A DNA stretch of 13,379 bases from Sphingobacteriales bacterium. Its GTDB lineage: Bacteria; Bacteroidota; Bacteroidia; Chitinophagales; Chitinophagaceae. Where the stretch lies: contig CANHUD010000041.1 of the NCBI GenBank assembly GCA_947463665.1, forward strand, positions 1-13,379, read 5' to 3'. Shown in pieces: positions 1 to 7,209 of this stretch. The stretch's first letter is position 1. Each line of letters begins with the position of its first letter. Made by a program: the position numbers and the translations under genes. The notes beneath the pieces are model-generated. The model saw only the letters and a list, made by a program, of their open reading frames with translations, had not been told where the DNA came from and did no database searches.

Positions 1-621
1 ATGGGTTCCAAAAGACTACCACTGCTGCTGGACTCACTGAAGGTAAAATCGGACCAGTATTTCGACAGCAGCAAATACAGGGTGGAATTTACCGGTACCA
101 GCATAACCTTTTTGGAGGGTAGCCGGTTTATCATCAACGGGCTGCGTGACAGTATTTTCTGGGCTTTTGTGCTGATTGCTTTCTGCATGCTCTATCTTTT
201 CAAATCCTGGCGTATCCTGCTGGCATCCCTGATTCCAAACATCATACCGCTGATGCTAACCGCAGGCGTTATGGGCTGGGCCGGGATACCCTTAAAACCC
301 TCAACGGTACTGATCTTCAGTGTAGCTCTGGGTATCGCCATTGATGTTACGATCCGTTTCCTCATCAGTTACAAGCAGGACCTTCCCCATTACAATGGAG
401 ATGTACAAACCACGGTGATGCATACCCTCCGGGGAACAGGAATCAGCATTATCTACACGTCGCTGGTACTGATCGCCGGATTTGTGATCTTCCTGTTCAG
501 CGGATTTGGCGGTACGAAAGCACTGGGTTATCTGACTTCGCTTACGCTGCTGGCCGCCACGCTCACCAATCTGATTCTATTACCGGTCATCCTGCTGGGG
601 CTATCCGGAAAGAAAAAATAA
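1..621 (+). CDS. RND/MMPL-family exporter, C-terminal part (5' end outside window)
   Basis: Last 206 residues of a polytopic transporter of the RND/MMPL superfamily, which exports lipids, sterol-like molecules or drugs across the inner membrane using proton-motive force. A short periplasmic loop end (about residues 1-46) is followed by five hydrophobic helices at about 48-66, 70-94, 101-124, 145-169 and 175-201, as expected for the last membrane helices of an RND protomer. The third helix holds the family pattern of an acidic residue inside a Gly/Ile-rich segment (SVALGIAIDVTIRFL, Asp at about 115). Family members are usually 750 residues or more, so the gene almost certainly begins before the window; the ATG at position 1 is probably an internal Met. 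The protein ends in GKKK and its stop lies a few bases before a strong terminator. The substrate cannot be told from this fragment. Confidence 0.85.
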   Translation: MGSKRLPLLLDSLKVKSDQYFDSSKYRVEFTGTSITFLEGSRFIINGLRDSIFWAFVLIAFCMLYLFKSWRILLASLIPNIIPLMLTAGVMGWAGIPLKPSTVLIFSVALGIAIDVTIRFLISYKQDLPHYNGDVQTTVMHTLRGTGISIIYTSLVLIAGFVIFLFSGFGGTKALGYLTSLTLLAATLTNLILLPVILLGLSGKKK

Positions 622-628
622 GTTCAAT

Positions 629-663
629 AAAAAAGGCCGTATCCTTCGATACGGCCTTTTTTT
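629..663. terminator. Bidirectional rho-independent terminator
   Basis: A perfect 9-bp GC-rich stem (GGCCGTATC at 635-643 and GATACGGCC at 648-656) with a CTTC loop. It is flanked by six A on the left (629-634) and seven T on the right (657-663). It therefore reads as an intrinsic terminator on both strands and serves the exporter gene (stop at 621, + strand) and the thioredoxin lipoprotein gene (stop at 682, - strand), which converge here. Confidence 0.93.
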
Positions 664-681
664 ATGTCTGTTACGATCTGT

Positions 682-1803
682 TTACTTGAGCACTTCTGCC
701 AGCTTGGCGTGCAGTTGTTGTCCGCGCAGATTCTGAGCAATGATCTTTCCATCCGGATCCACCAGTACGTTGTAGGGGATGCCTTCAATATTGTAAAGCG
801 GCACTACCATACTCTCCCAGAATTTCAGATCGCTTACATGCGACCAGTTCAGCCGATCATCCTGAATGGCCTGCAACCACGGTTCTTTTTCACGATCCAG
901 TGACACACCAAGGATGGTGAAATTCTTAGCATTGAACGCCTGGTAGGCTGCCACTACATTTGGGTTTTCCTGGCGGCAAGGCTTGCACCAGCTGGCCCAG
1001 AAATCAACCAGTACATATTTCCCACGGAAAGAACTGAGTGATACCATTTTACCATCCGGAGCGGCCAGTGTGAAATCAGGTGCAGGTGCTCCTTCTTTGA
1101 TGGCAGAATTTTGTTTTTGAGCCGCAGCAAAGAACTCATTCACTGCGTTTCGTACCAGACTGTGCTGCTGGAAACGCTTGGACATGGAGGTCATGACCGG
1201 TTCTACTTTTGCGGGTTCCGACTGTCCGGCCAGTAAGGGCCCTACTACAAACAATGCCACAATCGGGCTCTTCGTAGTATCCGCATATGTTAGTAAGGCT
1301 TTCTCAGTTTCGATGCTGTAATCTTTCAGCTTAGCTTCACCGGCAATGGTGAGGCTATCGGCAGAAGACAATGTATCCAGTCCACGGCGCTGCTGATCGA
1401 TAGAGGCAACCCGATCATTGAAATAATTCAGCAGTTGCCTGAGCGACTGGCTGGCGGATGAGTTGCTGGAATAGGCAGTAGGCTCATCAATGGCCCATTC
1501 CACCCTGATTTTGGGCCTATCGGACACCAGCAGTATATAACTGCCATTGGAAAGACGCAGCCGGTACAGACTTTCTTCTTCCGGTGGTGTGGCATCCAGC
1601 TGGAAAGATGTTTGGGTATCGGTCACCAGCGCTGTATCTACATTCAGCGGCTGGCTGCCATTGAATTCGATTTTATCCAGATAAACGGTGAGCGGTTCTT
1701 TAACATTTTTGAGAGAACCCTCAACGGTGAGGCGGTTGGCCGACTGGTCTTTACAGGAAGCCATGAAAAGACCGATGGCTGCGATCAGATAGATTCTTCG
1801 CAT
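682..1803 (-). CDS. TlpA-like thioredoxin-fold lipoprotein with DUF4369-like N-terminus
   Basis: 373-residue predicted lipoprotein thiol-disulfide oxidoreductase of the TlpA/ResA type, acting in the periplasm or at the outer membrane. The N-terminus has a short positive start, a hydrophobic core and a lipobox-like MASC with Cys17 as the lipidation site. Residues about 25-110 resemble the beta-rich DUF4369 domain that Bacteroidota place before thioredoxin domains, and a helical linker covers about 115-230. The AhpC/TSA-thioredoxin domain runs from about 235 to the end, with the active site WCKPC (Cys273, Cys276) and a cis-proline motif GIP (Pro343). Both redox cysteines and the cis-proline are present, so it should be active, possibly as a reductant in cytochrome c maturation or in disulfide repair. 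The gene starts 2 nt after the gatB stop codon and is likely co-transcribed with it; its end is served by the terminator at 629-663. The exact redox partner is unknown. Confidence 0.9.
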   Translation of the reverse strand: MRRIYLIAAIGLFMASCKDQSANRLTVEGSLKNVKEPLTVYLDKIEFNGSQPLNVDTALVTDTQTSFQLDATPPEEESLYRLRLSNGSYILLVSDRPKIRVEWAIDEPTAYSSNSSASQSLRQLLNYFNDRVASIDQQRRGLDTLSSADSLTIAGEAKLKDYSIETEKALLTYADTTKSPIVALFVVGPLLAGQSEPAKVEPVMTSMSKRFQQHSLVRNAVNEFFAAAQKQNSAIKEGAPAPDFTLAAPDGKMVSLSSFRGKYVLVDFWASWCKPCRQENPNVVAAYQAFNAKNFTILGVSLDREKEPWLQAIQDDRLNWSHVSDLKFWESMVVPLYNIEGIPYNVLVDPDGKIIAQNLRGQQLHAKLAEVLK

Positions 1804-1805
1804 GA

Positions 1806-3254
1806 TTAAGCATTTAATTTTTGTATCAGAATATCGTTGGTACGTTTAGGATCTGCTTTCCCTTTCGAACGCTTTTTTACTTCACCCATAAACAGGCCAA
1901 TAAGCCCTTTCTTCCCTTTTTTATATTCAAGGACTTTGTCGGCCATGGATAACAGCACTTCATCGATCCATGCTTCCAGCTCTCCGGCATCAGACGTCTG
2001 TAGCAGGTTAAGCGCTATCGCCAGTGCTTTGGGATCACTACCCGTTTTTGTTAGTAGAGCAGGAAAGAGGCGGGTGGCCGCCGCAGAAAAGCTTATCTCT
2101 CCATTCTGCACCAGTTCAATGAGTACCTGCCATTGTTCCGGCGTGACAGGAAGTGTATGTATGGGCGTATCATGTTCGTTGGCATAGGAACGGGCAGGGC
2201 CCAGCAGCCAGTTGGCAATGGCTTTATAATGTGGGGATACCGCTGCGATGGCAGCGAAATAATGCACCAGTTCTGCATCTTCAGTGAGTTGTCGGGCATC
2301 GTATTCCGACAATCCGAATTGTTGTTGCAGGGATTCCACCCACTGTTCCGGAAGCATAGGCAGTTCGGCACGATATCGCTCTATATCCGTTTCAGTTAGT
2401 ATGAACGGTGTCAGATCGGGATCCGGAAAATAGCGGTAGTCATCGGCATCTTCTTTGGTGCGGATGGAATAGGTCGTTTCTTTATCGGCATCAAATCCTC
2501 TGGTTTCCTGTAGGATGGTTTCGCCGCGGAGCAGTTTTGCTTCGATGCGGGCAGCTTCGATCTCGATGGCTTTTCGAACGTTCCGGATGGAGTTTAGGTT
2601 TTTAACCTCGACTTTGGTACCATAGGCGGTGTCACCTTTGAGACGAAGGGAAATATTGGCATCGCACCGAAGGCTGCCTTCTTCCATATTGCCATCACAA
2701 ACACCGATCCAGCGGACCAGTTTCCGGAGTTCTGTGAGGAAGGCGAACGCTTCTTCTGCGCTGCGTATATCCGGTTCGGTTACTATTTCCACCAGCGGTA
2801 CGCCGGCACGGTTGTAATCCAGGCAGGTATAGTGATCTGCCGCATCGTGAATACTTTTACCGGCATCTTCCTCCAGATGGATGCGGGTGAGCCGGATGGA
2901 GCGGGAACCTTCGGTGGTTCGGATGGTGACATCCCCCCCAATACAGATAGGAGTAGTATGCTGAGAGATCTGGTAGCCCTTGGGCAGATCGGGATAGAAA
3001 TAATTTTTTCGGGCGAAATAATTGGTCCGGGCAATTTCAGAGCCACAAAGCAGTCCCATTTTTACGGCATGGCCGATGGCCTGTTCATTCATTTTAGGAA
3101 GGGTTCCCGGGTGACCAAGAACAATGGGACTGACGTTTGTGTTGGGCGCATCGCCGAATCGGTTGGCATCGCCGGAGAACAACTTACTGTTGGTGAGCAG
3201 CTGGGCATGTACTTCCAGCCCTACCACCAGTTCGTATAAAGAATCTGCTTTCAT
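1806..3254 (-). CDS. gatB: Asp-tRNA(Asn)/Glu-tRNA(Gln) amidotransferase subunit B
   Basis: Subunit B of the GatCAB complex, which converts mischarged Glu-tRNA(Gln) and/or Asp-tRNA(Asn) to the correct amide form in the cytoplasm using ATP and ammonia delivered by GatA. The protein opens with the family N-terminus YELVVGLEVHAQL. It holds the kinase-site segment IHLEEDAGKS (about 125-134), the GatB signature around YNRAGVPLVEIVTEP (about 147-161) and the RYFPDPDL segment (about 274-281). The C-terminal YqeY-like tRNA-binding tail ends with LFMGEVKKRSKGKADP. I place the start at the ATG at 3254 (482 residues). A TTG at 3263 is in frame and would add three residues, but it lies inside a promoter-like box and is less likely. 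gatA and gatC are not in the window, which is common in this phylum. A terminator hairpin lies just upstream and the lipoprotein gene follows directly. Confidence 0.97.
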   Translation of the reverse strand: MKADSLYELVVGLEVHAQLLTNSKLFSGDANRFGDAPNTNVSPIVLGHPGTLPKMNEQAIGHAVKMGLLCGSEIARTNYFARKNYFYPDLPKGYQISQHTTPICIGGDVTIRTTEGSRSIRLTRIHLEEDAGKSIHDAADHYTCLDYNRAGVPLVEIVTEPDIRSAEEAFAFLTELRKLVRWIGVCDGNMEEGSLRCDANISLRLKGDTAYGTKVEVKNLNSIRNVRKAIEIEAARIEAKLLRGETILQETRGFDADKETTYSIRTKEDADDYRYFPDPDLTPFILTETDIERYRAELPMLPEQWVESLQQQFGLSEYDARQLTEDAELVHYFAAIAAVSPHYKAIANWLLGPARSYANEHDTPIHTLPVTPEQWQVLIELVQNGEISFSAAATRLFPALLTKTGSDPKALAIALNLLQTSDAGELEAWIDEVLLSMADKVLEYKKGKKGLIGLFMGEVKKRSKGKADPKRTNDILIQKLNA

Positions 3255-3260
3255 CTCGGG

Positions 3261-3268
3261 CAAAGCTA
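3261..3268 (-). promoter_or_regulatory. Candidate -7 box for gatB
   Basis: On the - strand this reads TAGCTTTG, an exact match to the Bacteroidota -7 consensus TAnnTTTG. It lies 6 nt before the gatB ATG at 3254, so initiation at the usual distance would fall at or within a base or two of the start codon. No good -33 TTTG is found at 17-23 bp spacing, because that region is occupied by the terminator hairpin. The call rests on the -7 match and on gatB needing a promoter after the terminator. Confidence 0.4.
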
Positions 3269-3270
3269 TG

Positions 3271-3304
3271 AAAAAAACAACCCTCCGGCGGTGATCGCGG
3301 AGGG
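3271..3304 (-). terminator. Rho-independent terminator after the PDZ protein gene
   Basis: Read on the - strand, CCCTCC-GCG pairs with CGC-GGAGGG. In + coordinates, 3299-3304 pairs with 3281-3286 and 3296-3298 with 3288-3290, with one bulged base and a 5-nt loop. The stem is followed at once by TTG and seven T (3271-3277 on the + strand are all A). It begins 8 nt after the stop codon of the PDZ gene and ends only 16 nt before the gatB ATG, so it separates the two genes or acts as an attenuator between them. Confidence 0.8.
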
Positions 3305-3311
3305 TGTTCCG

Positions 3312-4349
3312 TTAAAGCGTGGCTTTTTTAAGTTTCTTTGGGATCTGCACCTGCAGTTCCATCGTCTTGCCTTCCCGTTTCAGTTTAAGGCTGTAGGTGG
3401 ATTTTTCACGGACGGTCTGCAACGCCTCTCGTGCTTCATCCGTGTCTTTTATTTCTTTCCCATCAATGGCCGTTATCAGGTCATCGGTTTTAACACCTGC
3501 TTTCTGTGCCGGAGAACCTTCATTTACGTCTAATACGGTTACCCCATTGGCCGCTTCCGTATCCTGAATACGAATGCCCAGTTGCGGCCGATCCCCCAGC
3601 AGGGAAAAAGAACGTTCGATTTCCTCTTCGATGATCGGACCCAGTGCTTCTCCGTTGCGGAACATCCGTATCCGGGGAGCGCCCGGCCGGCCCGGGACCA
3701 TAGGTGCCTCGGGTGAATTGGGTTCTGTGGGTATCATCATGCGGAAGGATCCGGTTGCAGGGGCGCTGCCCAGTCGGACCTTCATCGTCTTTTCTTTTCT
3801 ATCTCCCTGCTGCCTTACTACCAGTTCCACTTCCTCTTCCGGCTTCTGCCTGCGTATCTGTTCGCGGAAAGCTTCCGGTTCCGAAACAACCTCTCCTCCA
3901 ACCGAAAGGATCACATCGCCGGATTTCAGCCCAGCTTTTTCAGCAGCAGTACCCGGAGATACCTCTACGATTTTAACCCCTTTGTCTGCTTTCTCGATGT
4001 TCACCCCCAGAAAAGCCTGTTTGGGGACTTTCCCATCCAGCATCCGGAACTCAATCGGCCCATCCATGGGGAGATGCTCTCCTCCTATAATCCGCACGTT
4101 GGGAGAGGTCCCCTGTCCGTCACTGGAAAACCGATCGATCTTCCGCAGGATCGTGATATTCTCCTGCTGACCACTTATCGGCTTTCCATTTACCGTAATG
4201 GAATCCCCATCAATTACAATTACCATTTTCTCAGACGGCTTTCCACTCTTCCGAATAATGATCTCTTCCCGCCGGATATCCCTCTCCTGCGCGAATGTTG
4301 CCACTGATATACATGTACCTGTCAAAACAGCGAACATACCTTTGAGCAT
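3312..4349 (-). CDS. Secreted tandem PDZ-domain protein
   Basis: 345-residue periplasmic or envelope protein with a signal peptide (about 1-20, cleavage near TFA-Q). The N-terminal 90 residues are not recognised. Two PDZ domains follow at about 111-193 and 254-336. Each has the carboxylate-binding loop (FLGV at 113-116, QLGI at 256-259) and the typical turn SPGTAAEKAGLKSGD or SPAQKAGVKTDD. A Pro/Met/Arg-rich linker at about 200-240 separates them. PDZ pairs of this kind occur at the C-terminus of HtrA/DegP proteases, but no trypsin-like domain or catalytic Ser-His-Asp is present, so it is presumably a binding or adaptor protein that recognises C-termini of unfolded or envelope proteins. ATG at 4349 is chosen because it gives a complete signal peptide and lies about 30 nt after a good promoter. 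A strong terminator follows. Its partner is unknown. Confidence 0.88.
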   Translation of the reverse strand: MLKGMFAVLTGTCISVATFAQERDIRREEIIIRKSGKPSEKMVIVIDGDSITVNGKPISGQQENITILRKIDRFSSDGQGTSPNVRIIGGEHLPMDGPIEFRMLDGKVPKQAFLGVNIEKADKGVKIVEVSPGTAAEKAGLKSGDVILSVGGEVVSEPEAFREQIRRQKPEEEVELVVRQQGDRKEKTMKVRLGSAPATGSFRMMIPTEPNSPEAPMVPGRPGAPRIRMFRNGEALGPIIEEEIERSFSLLGDRPQLGIRIQDTEAANGVTVLDVNEGSPAQKAGVKTDDLITAIDGKEIKDTDEAREALQTVREKSTYSLKLKREGKTMELQVQIPKKLKKATL

Positions 4350-4384
4350 AGAAATAAGTTTAAACTACGAAATAATTAGTAATT

Positions 4385-4415
4385 CAAATTTACGGGAATC
4401 AGCCTTATCTACGAA
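4385..4415 (-). promoter_or_regulatory. Bacteroidota-type promoter for the PDZ protein gene
   Basis: On the - strand TTCG (4415-4412), a 19-bp spacer, then TAAATTTG (4392-4385). The -7 box fits TAnnTTTG exactly and the -33 box fits TTTG in three of four positions at the ideal spacing. The predicted start is near 4378-4380, giving a leader of about 30 nt. The bases before the ATG are A/T-rich without a Shine-Dalgarno sequence, as is usual in this phylum. Confidence 0.6.
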
Positions 4416-4439
4416 GCCTTTCGCATAAAGTTTTGTTAA

Positions 4440-4460
4440 TGCCTCCAGCCTTGGTGGCAG
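4440..4460 (-). terminator. Weak possible terminator after alaS
   Basis: Just after the alaS stop, the - strand has TGCCACC and GGAGGCA separated by 6 nt, a 7-bp stem with one A-A mismatch. It is followed by an A-rich stretch (TTAACAAAAC) and not a T-run, so it is a weak intrinsic terminator at best. The promoter of the PDZ gene begins only about 25 nt further on. Confidence 0.25.
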
Positions 4461-4461
4461 G

Positions 4462-7080
4462 TTACAGGAGTTTGCGGACCGCCTTCAGTACTTCCTGCAG
4501 GTTGGACGCATCCTGACCGCCTGCGGTAGCCAGTGATTTTTGTCCGCCGCCGCCGCCCTTTATCAGCGGAGCGATGGTTTCCTTAATAATTTTACCGGCA
4601 TCCAGAGAGCGGCTGGAGATCAGTGTATCGGACACCCCAACGGCTACGGATGCTTTACCCGAAATGGTTGCAGCCAGTACGATCAGGTGATCCGGTAGCT
4701 GGTTCCTAAGGTCAAAACATAATTTTTTGAGCGCATCGGCATGTGGAACATCCACTATTTCCCCGAGGAAAAATGCATCCTTGAAGGATTCTGCCTTCTG
4801 GATCAGTTCCGCTTTCAGACCGGCCAGCATGCGGGCCTCCAGTGATTCGATCTGTTTTTTGAGCGATGCATTCTCCTCCTGCACCTGCTCCACTGCTTTT
4901 TCAAGATCTTTTGGATTCCTGAAAAGTTCTTTTACTTTTCTGAGTTCACGGAATTCCGTTTCCATAAACGAAGCTGCAGCTGCTCCTGCCAGTGCTTCTA
5001 TCCGTCGGACCCCCGCAGCAACAGCCGATTCACTCGCGAGCACGAAATAGCCCAGTTCACCGGTAGAACCCACATGTGTTCCTCCGCAAAGTTCAACAGA
5101 ATAAGACGGATCGATCACAACCACCCGAACCACCTCTCCGTATTTTTCACCAAAAAGAGCCATTGCCCCCAATGCGATGGCTTCGTCTTTGGGCATCTCA
5201 CGAATGACTACCGGGATATTTTCCCGAATTTTTTCATTGACCAGAGCCGCTACCTGTTGCAATTCTTCCGGGGTAACCTTCGCGAAATGGGAAAAATCGA
5301 ACCGTAAATAATTCTCGTTCACCAGCGAACCTTTCTGGGCAACATGAGTACCCAAAACCTTTCGCAGCGCCGCATGCAGAAGATGGGTAGCCGAATGGTG
5401 CATGCCAGTCTGCTTGCGCTTTCGTACATCTACACGTGCCTGCACAGAGCCTTCCAGTGAAGCCGGAATTTCCGGCAACAGGTGAATGATCAGATCATTC
5501 TCTTTACGGGTGTCTGCCACCACATAAGCCTTACCTGCGATCTCCAGCACTCCGCTATCGCCCGACTGCCCTCCGCTTTCTGCATAAAAAGGGGTTTCGG
5601 CCAGTACCACCTGCCAGGCCTCTTTTCCCTTCCCTTTTACCTTTCTGTACTTAACCACTTCGGTTATACTATCCAGGTTGGTATACCCAATAAATTCCGA
5701 AGCACCATCGCGCAGCACTATCCAGTCTTCCGCATCCACCGCTGTGGCTGCCCGGCTTCGTTCTTTCTGTTGCTGCATTTCCTTTTCAAAACCGGCTTCA
5801 TCTACCGAAAATCCTTTTTCACGGGCGATCAGCCGCGTCAGGTCGATGGGAAAACCATACGTATCCAGCAGTTCGAAGGCTTCCGCTCCTTTGATCGTTT
5901 TTTCCGTGCTCTTGGTCAGCTCCTCTATTTTACGGAGTCCTTTTTCCAATGTTCGGAGGAAGGAGTCTTCTTCTTCCTGGATCACTTTCCGAACAAAGTC
6001 CAGCTGCTGGGTGAGTTCCGGGAACACATGACTGAACTGTGCGGCCAGACCGGGCACCAGTTGATGCAGCAGTGGCGAAGTATGCTGCAGATAGGAGTAA
6101 TAATACCGAACGGCTCTCCGGAGAATACGGCGGATCACATAACCGGCGCCTGTATTGGAAGGCAGCTGGCCATCGGCAATGGTAAAGGCGATAGCCCGTA
6201 TATGATCTGCGATCACCCGAAAGGCGATATCGGACCGTTCATCGCTGAAGCGATAGGTCAGTCCGGTTATTTTTTCCACTTCAGCAATAGTGGCCGTAAA
6301 AAGATCGGTATCGTAATTCGATGTCTTTCCCTGTATCACCCGTACCAGTCGCTCCAGCCCCATACCGGTATCTACATGTTTTTCCGGCAGCGACTCCAGT
6401 TCGCCGCTTTTCAGGCGGTTGAATTGCATAAACACATTGTTCCATATTTCGATCACCTGTGGGTGGTCCGCATTCACCAGATTTTTCCCGTCGGTCTGCT
6501 GCCGCTCAGCTTCTGTCCTGCCGTCGAAATGGATTTCGGAACAGGGGCCGCAGGGGCCGGCATCGCCCATCTCCCAGAAATTATCCTTTTTGTTGCCCAT
6601 CAGGATGCGGTCTTCGGCGATCCATTTCTTCCATTCGGCGATGGCTTCTTCATCTCTGGGCAAACCTTCTTTTTCATCGCCCTGAAAAACGGTCACATAC
6701 AGGCGGTCTTTCGGTAAGCCGTATTCAACCGTCAACAGTTCCCAGCTCCAGGCGATGGCATCGGCCTTAAAATAGTCTCCGAAACTCCAGTTCCCCAGCA
6801 TTTCAAACATCGTATGGTGGTAGGTATCCACGCCCACTTCCTCCAGGTCGTTGTGTTTTCCACTGACCCTCAGGCATTTCTGCGTATCTGCTACCCTCCT
6901 GTGGGGAGCAGGCCGGTTGCCCAGGAAGTAGTCCTTGAACGGGTTCATACCCGCATTGGTGAACAGGAGCGTCGGGTCGTTTTTGACCACAATAGGAGCC
7001 GATGGTACGATCTGATGGCCGCGGGAAGCGAAAAAATCCAGAAATTTCTGGCGAATTTCAGCCGAAGTCATGGGGTTCAT
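4462..7080 (-). CDS. alaS: Alanine--tRNA ligase
   Basis: Full-length (872 residues) class II alanyl-tRNA synthetase that charges tRNA(Ala) in the cytoplasm. The catalytic domain (about 1-245) includes LLFTNAGMNPFKDYF at about 38-52, TYHHTMFEMLGNWSFGDY at 86-103 and the class II motif 3 region MGLERLVR at about 240-247. A tRNA-recognition helical domain (about 250-450) follows. The editing domain, which removes mischarged Ser and Gly, carries HHSATH (His562, His566) and CGGTH (Cys665, His669); all four metal ligands are present. A coiled coil at about 712-760 leads to the C-Ala domain with KGGGGGQ at 841-847. The ATG at 7080 is used; a second ATG three codons in (7071) would give MTSAEIRQKF and is equally plausible. 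The gene is divergent from the M23 peptidase gene and has a candidate promoter and a leader hairpin within 70 bp. Confidence 0.98.
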   Translation of the reverse strand: MNPMTSAEIRQKFLDFFASRGHQIVPSAPIVVKNDPTLLFTNAGMNPFKDYFLGNRPAPHRRVADTQKCLRVSGKHNDLEEVGVDTYHHTMFEMLGNWSFGDYFKADAIAWSWELLTVEYGLPKDRLYVTVFQGDEKEGLPRDEEAIAEWKKWIAEDRILMGNKKDNFWEMGDAGPCGPCSEIHFDGRTEAERQQTDGKNLVNADHPQVIEIWNNVFMQFNRLKSGELESLPEKHVDTGMGLERLVRVIQGKTSNYDTDLFTATIAEVEKITGLTYRFSDERSDIAFRVIADHIRAIAFTIADGQLPSNTGAGYVIRRILRRAVRYYYSYLQHTSPLLHQLVPGLAAQFSHVFPELTQQLDFVRKVIQEEEDSFLRTLEKGLRKIEELTKSTEKTIKGAEAFELLDTYGFPIDLTRLIAREKGFSVDEAGFEKEMQQQKERSRAATAVDAEDWIVLRDGASEFIGYTNLDSITEVVKYRKVKGKGKEAWQVVLAETPFYAESGGQSGDSGVLEIAGKAYVVADTRKENDLIIHLLPEIPASLEGSVQARVDVRKRKQTGMHHSATHLLHAALRKVLGTHVAQKGSLVNENYLRFDFSHFAKVTPEELQQVAALVNEKIRENIPVVIREMPKDEAIALGAMALFGEKYGEVVRVVVIDPSYSVELCGGTHVGSTGELGYFVLASESAVAAGVRRIEALAGAAAASFMETEFRELRKVKELFRNPKDLEKAVEQVQEENASLKKQIESLEARMLAGLKAELIQKAESFKDAFFLGEIVDVPHADALKKLCFDLRNQLPDHLIVLAATISGKASVAVGVSDTLISSRSLDAGKIIKETIAPLIKGGGGGQKSLATAGGQDASNLQEVLKAVRKLL

Positions 7081-7087
7081 TGATTTT

Positions 7088-7121
7088 GTTGATATTTATA
7101 GCCCTCCCAGGGCTATATTTG
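7088..7121 (+). promoter_or_regulatory. Candidate promoter for the M23 peptidase gene
   Basis: TATATTTG at 7114-7121 matches the -7 consensus TAnnTTTG exactly. GTTG at 7088-7091, 22 bp upstream, is a moderate -33 box within the accepted spacing range. Start would be near 7127, leaving a leader of about 80 nt before the ATG at 7210. The -7 box overlaps the right arm of the inverted repeat at 7097-7117. Confidence 0.45.
7097..7117. repeat. Perfect 9-bp inverted repeat in the alaS/M23 intergenic region
   Basis: TATAGCCCT (7097-7105), CCC spacer, AGGGCTATA (7109-7117), with no mismatch. Its right arm overlaps the -7 box of the M23 promoter, and it lies 16 nt upstream of the alaS ATG within the predicted alaS leader. 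It could be an operator for a dimeric regulator or an RNA hairpin in the alaS leader. There is no T-run after it on either strand, so it is not a terminator. Confidence 0.6.
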
Positions 7122-7140
7122 CCTTATCGTCAGGGCCGGG

Positions 7141-7148
7141 CAAAAGTA
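7141..7148 (-). promoter_or_regulatory. Candidate -7 box for alaS
   Basis: On the - strand this reads TACTTTTG, an exact TAnnTTTG match, with predicted start near 7134 and a leader of about 54 nt to the ATG at 7080. No convincing -33 TTTG is found at the expected distance, so support is partial. It faces the M23 promoter on the opposite strand. Confidence 0.35.
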
Positions 7149-7209
7149 CATCTTTTGGCGCACCCTGAGCCCGGTAATGCAGGAATTCGGCAAGTCGGGA
7201 ATGGCAGTC

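Noticed and set aside
664..903. Small + strand open frame directly after the bidirectional terminator
   Set aside because: It lies opposite the C-terminal thioredoxin domain of the lipoprotein gene and starts at the T-run of the terminator.
3684..3700. GC-rich palindrome-like stretch of C/G runs
   Set aside because: It encodes the Pro/Gly/Arg-rich linker of the PDZ protein and is explained by its codons; no T-run follows.
3574..4170. 198-codon open frame on the + strand inside the PDZ gene
   Set aside because: Ser/Pro/Arg-rich antisense product of a gene with two clear PDZ domains; no independent support.
5482..6717. 411-codon open frame on the + strand inside alaS
   Set aside because: It lies wholly opposite a full-length, conserved alaS. 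Its product is rich in Phe and His without any recognisable domain or start signal, so it is a shadow of alaS codon use.
7177..7209. Upstream start for the M23 peptidase gene
   Set aside because: The added residues do not resemble the family, whose members begin at MKKVKYVYN-like sequence; the ATG at 7210 fits better.
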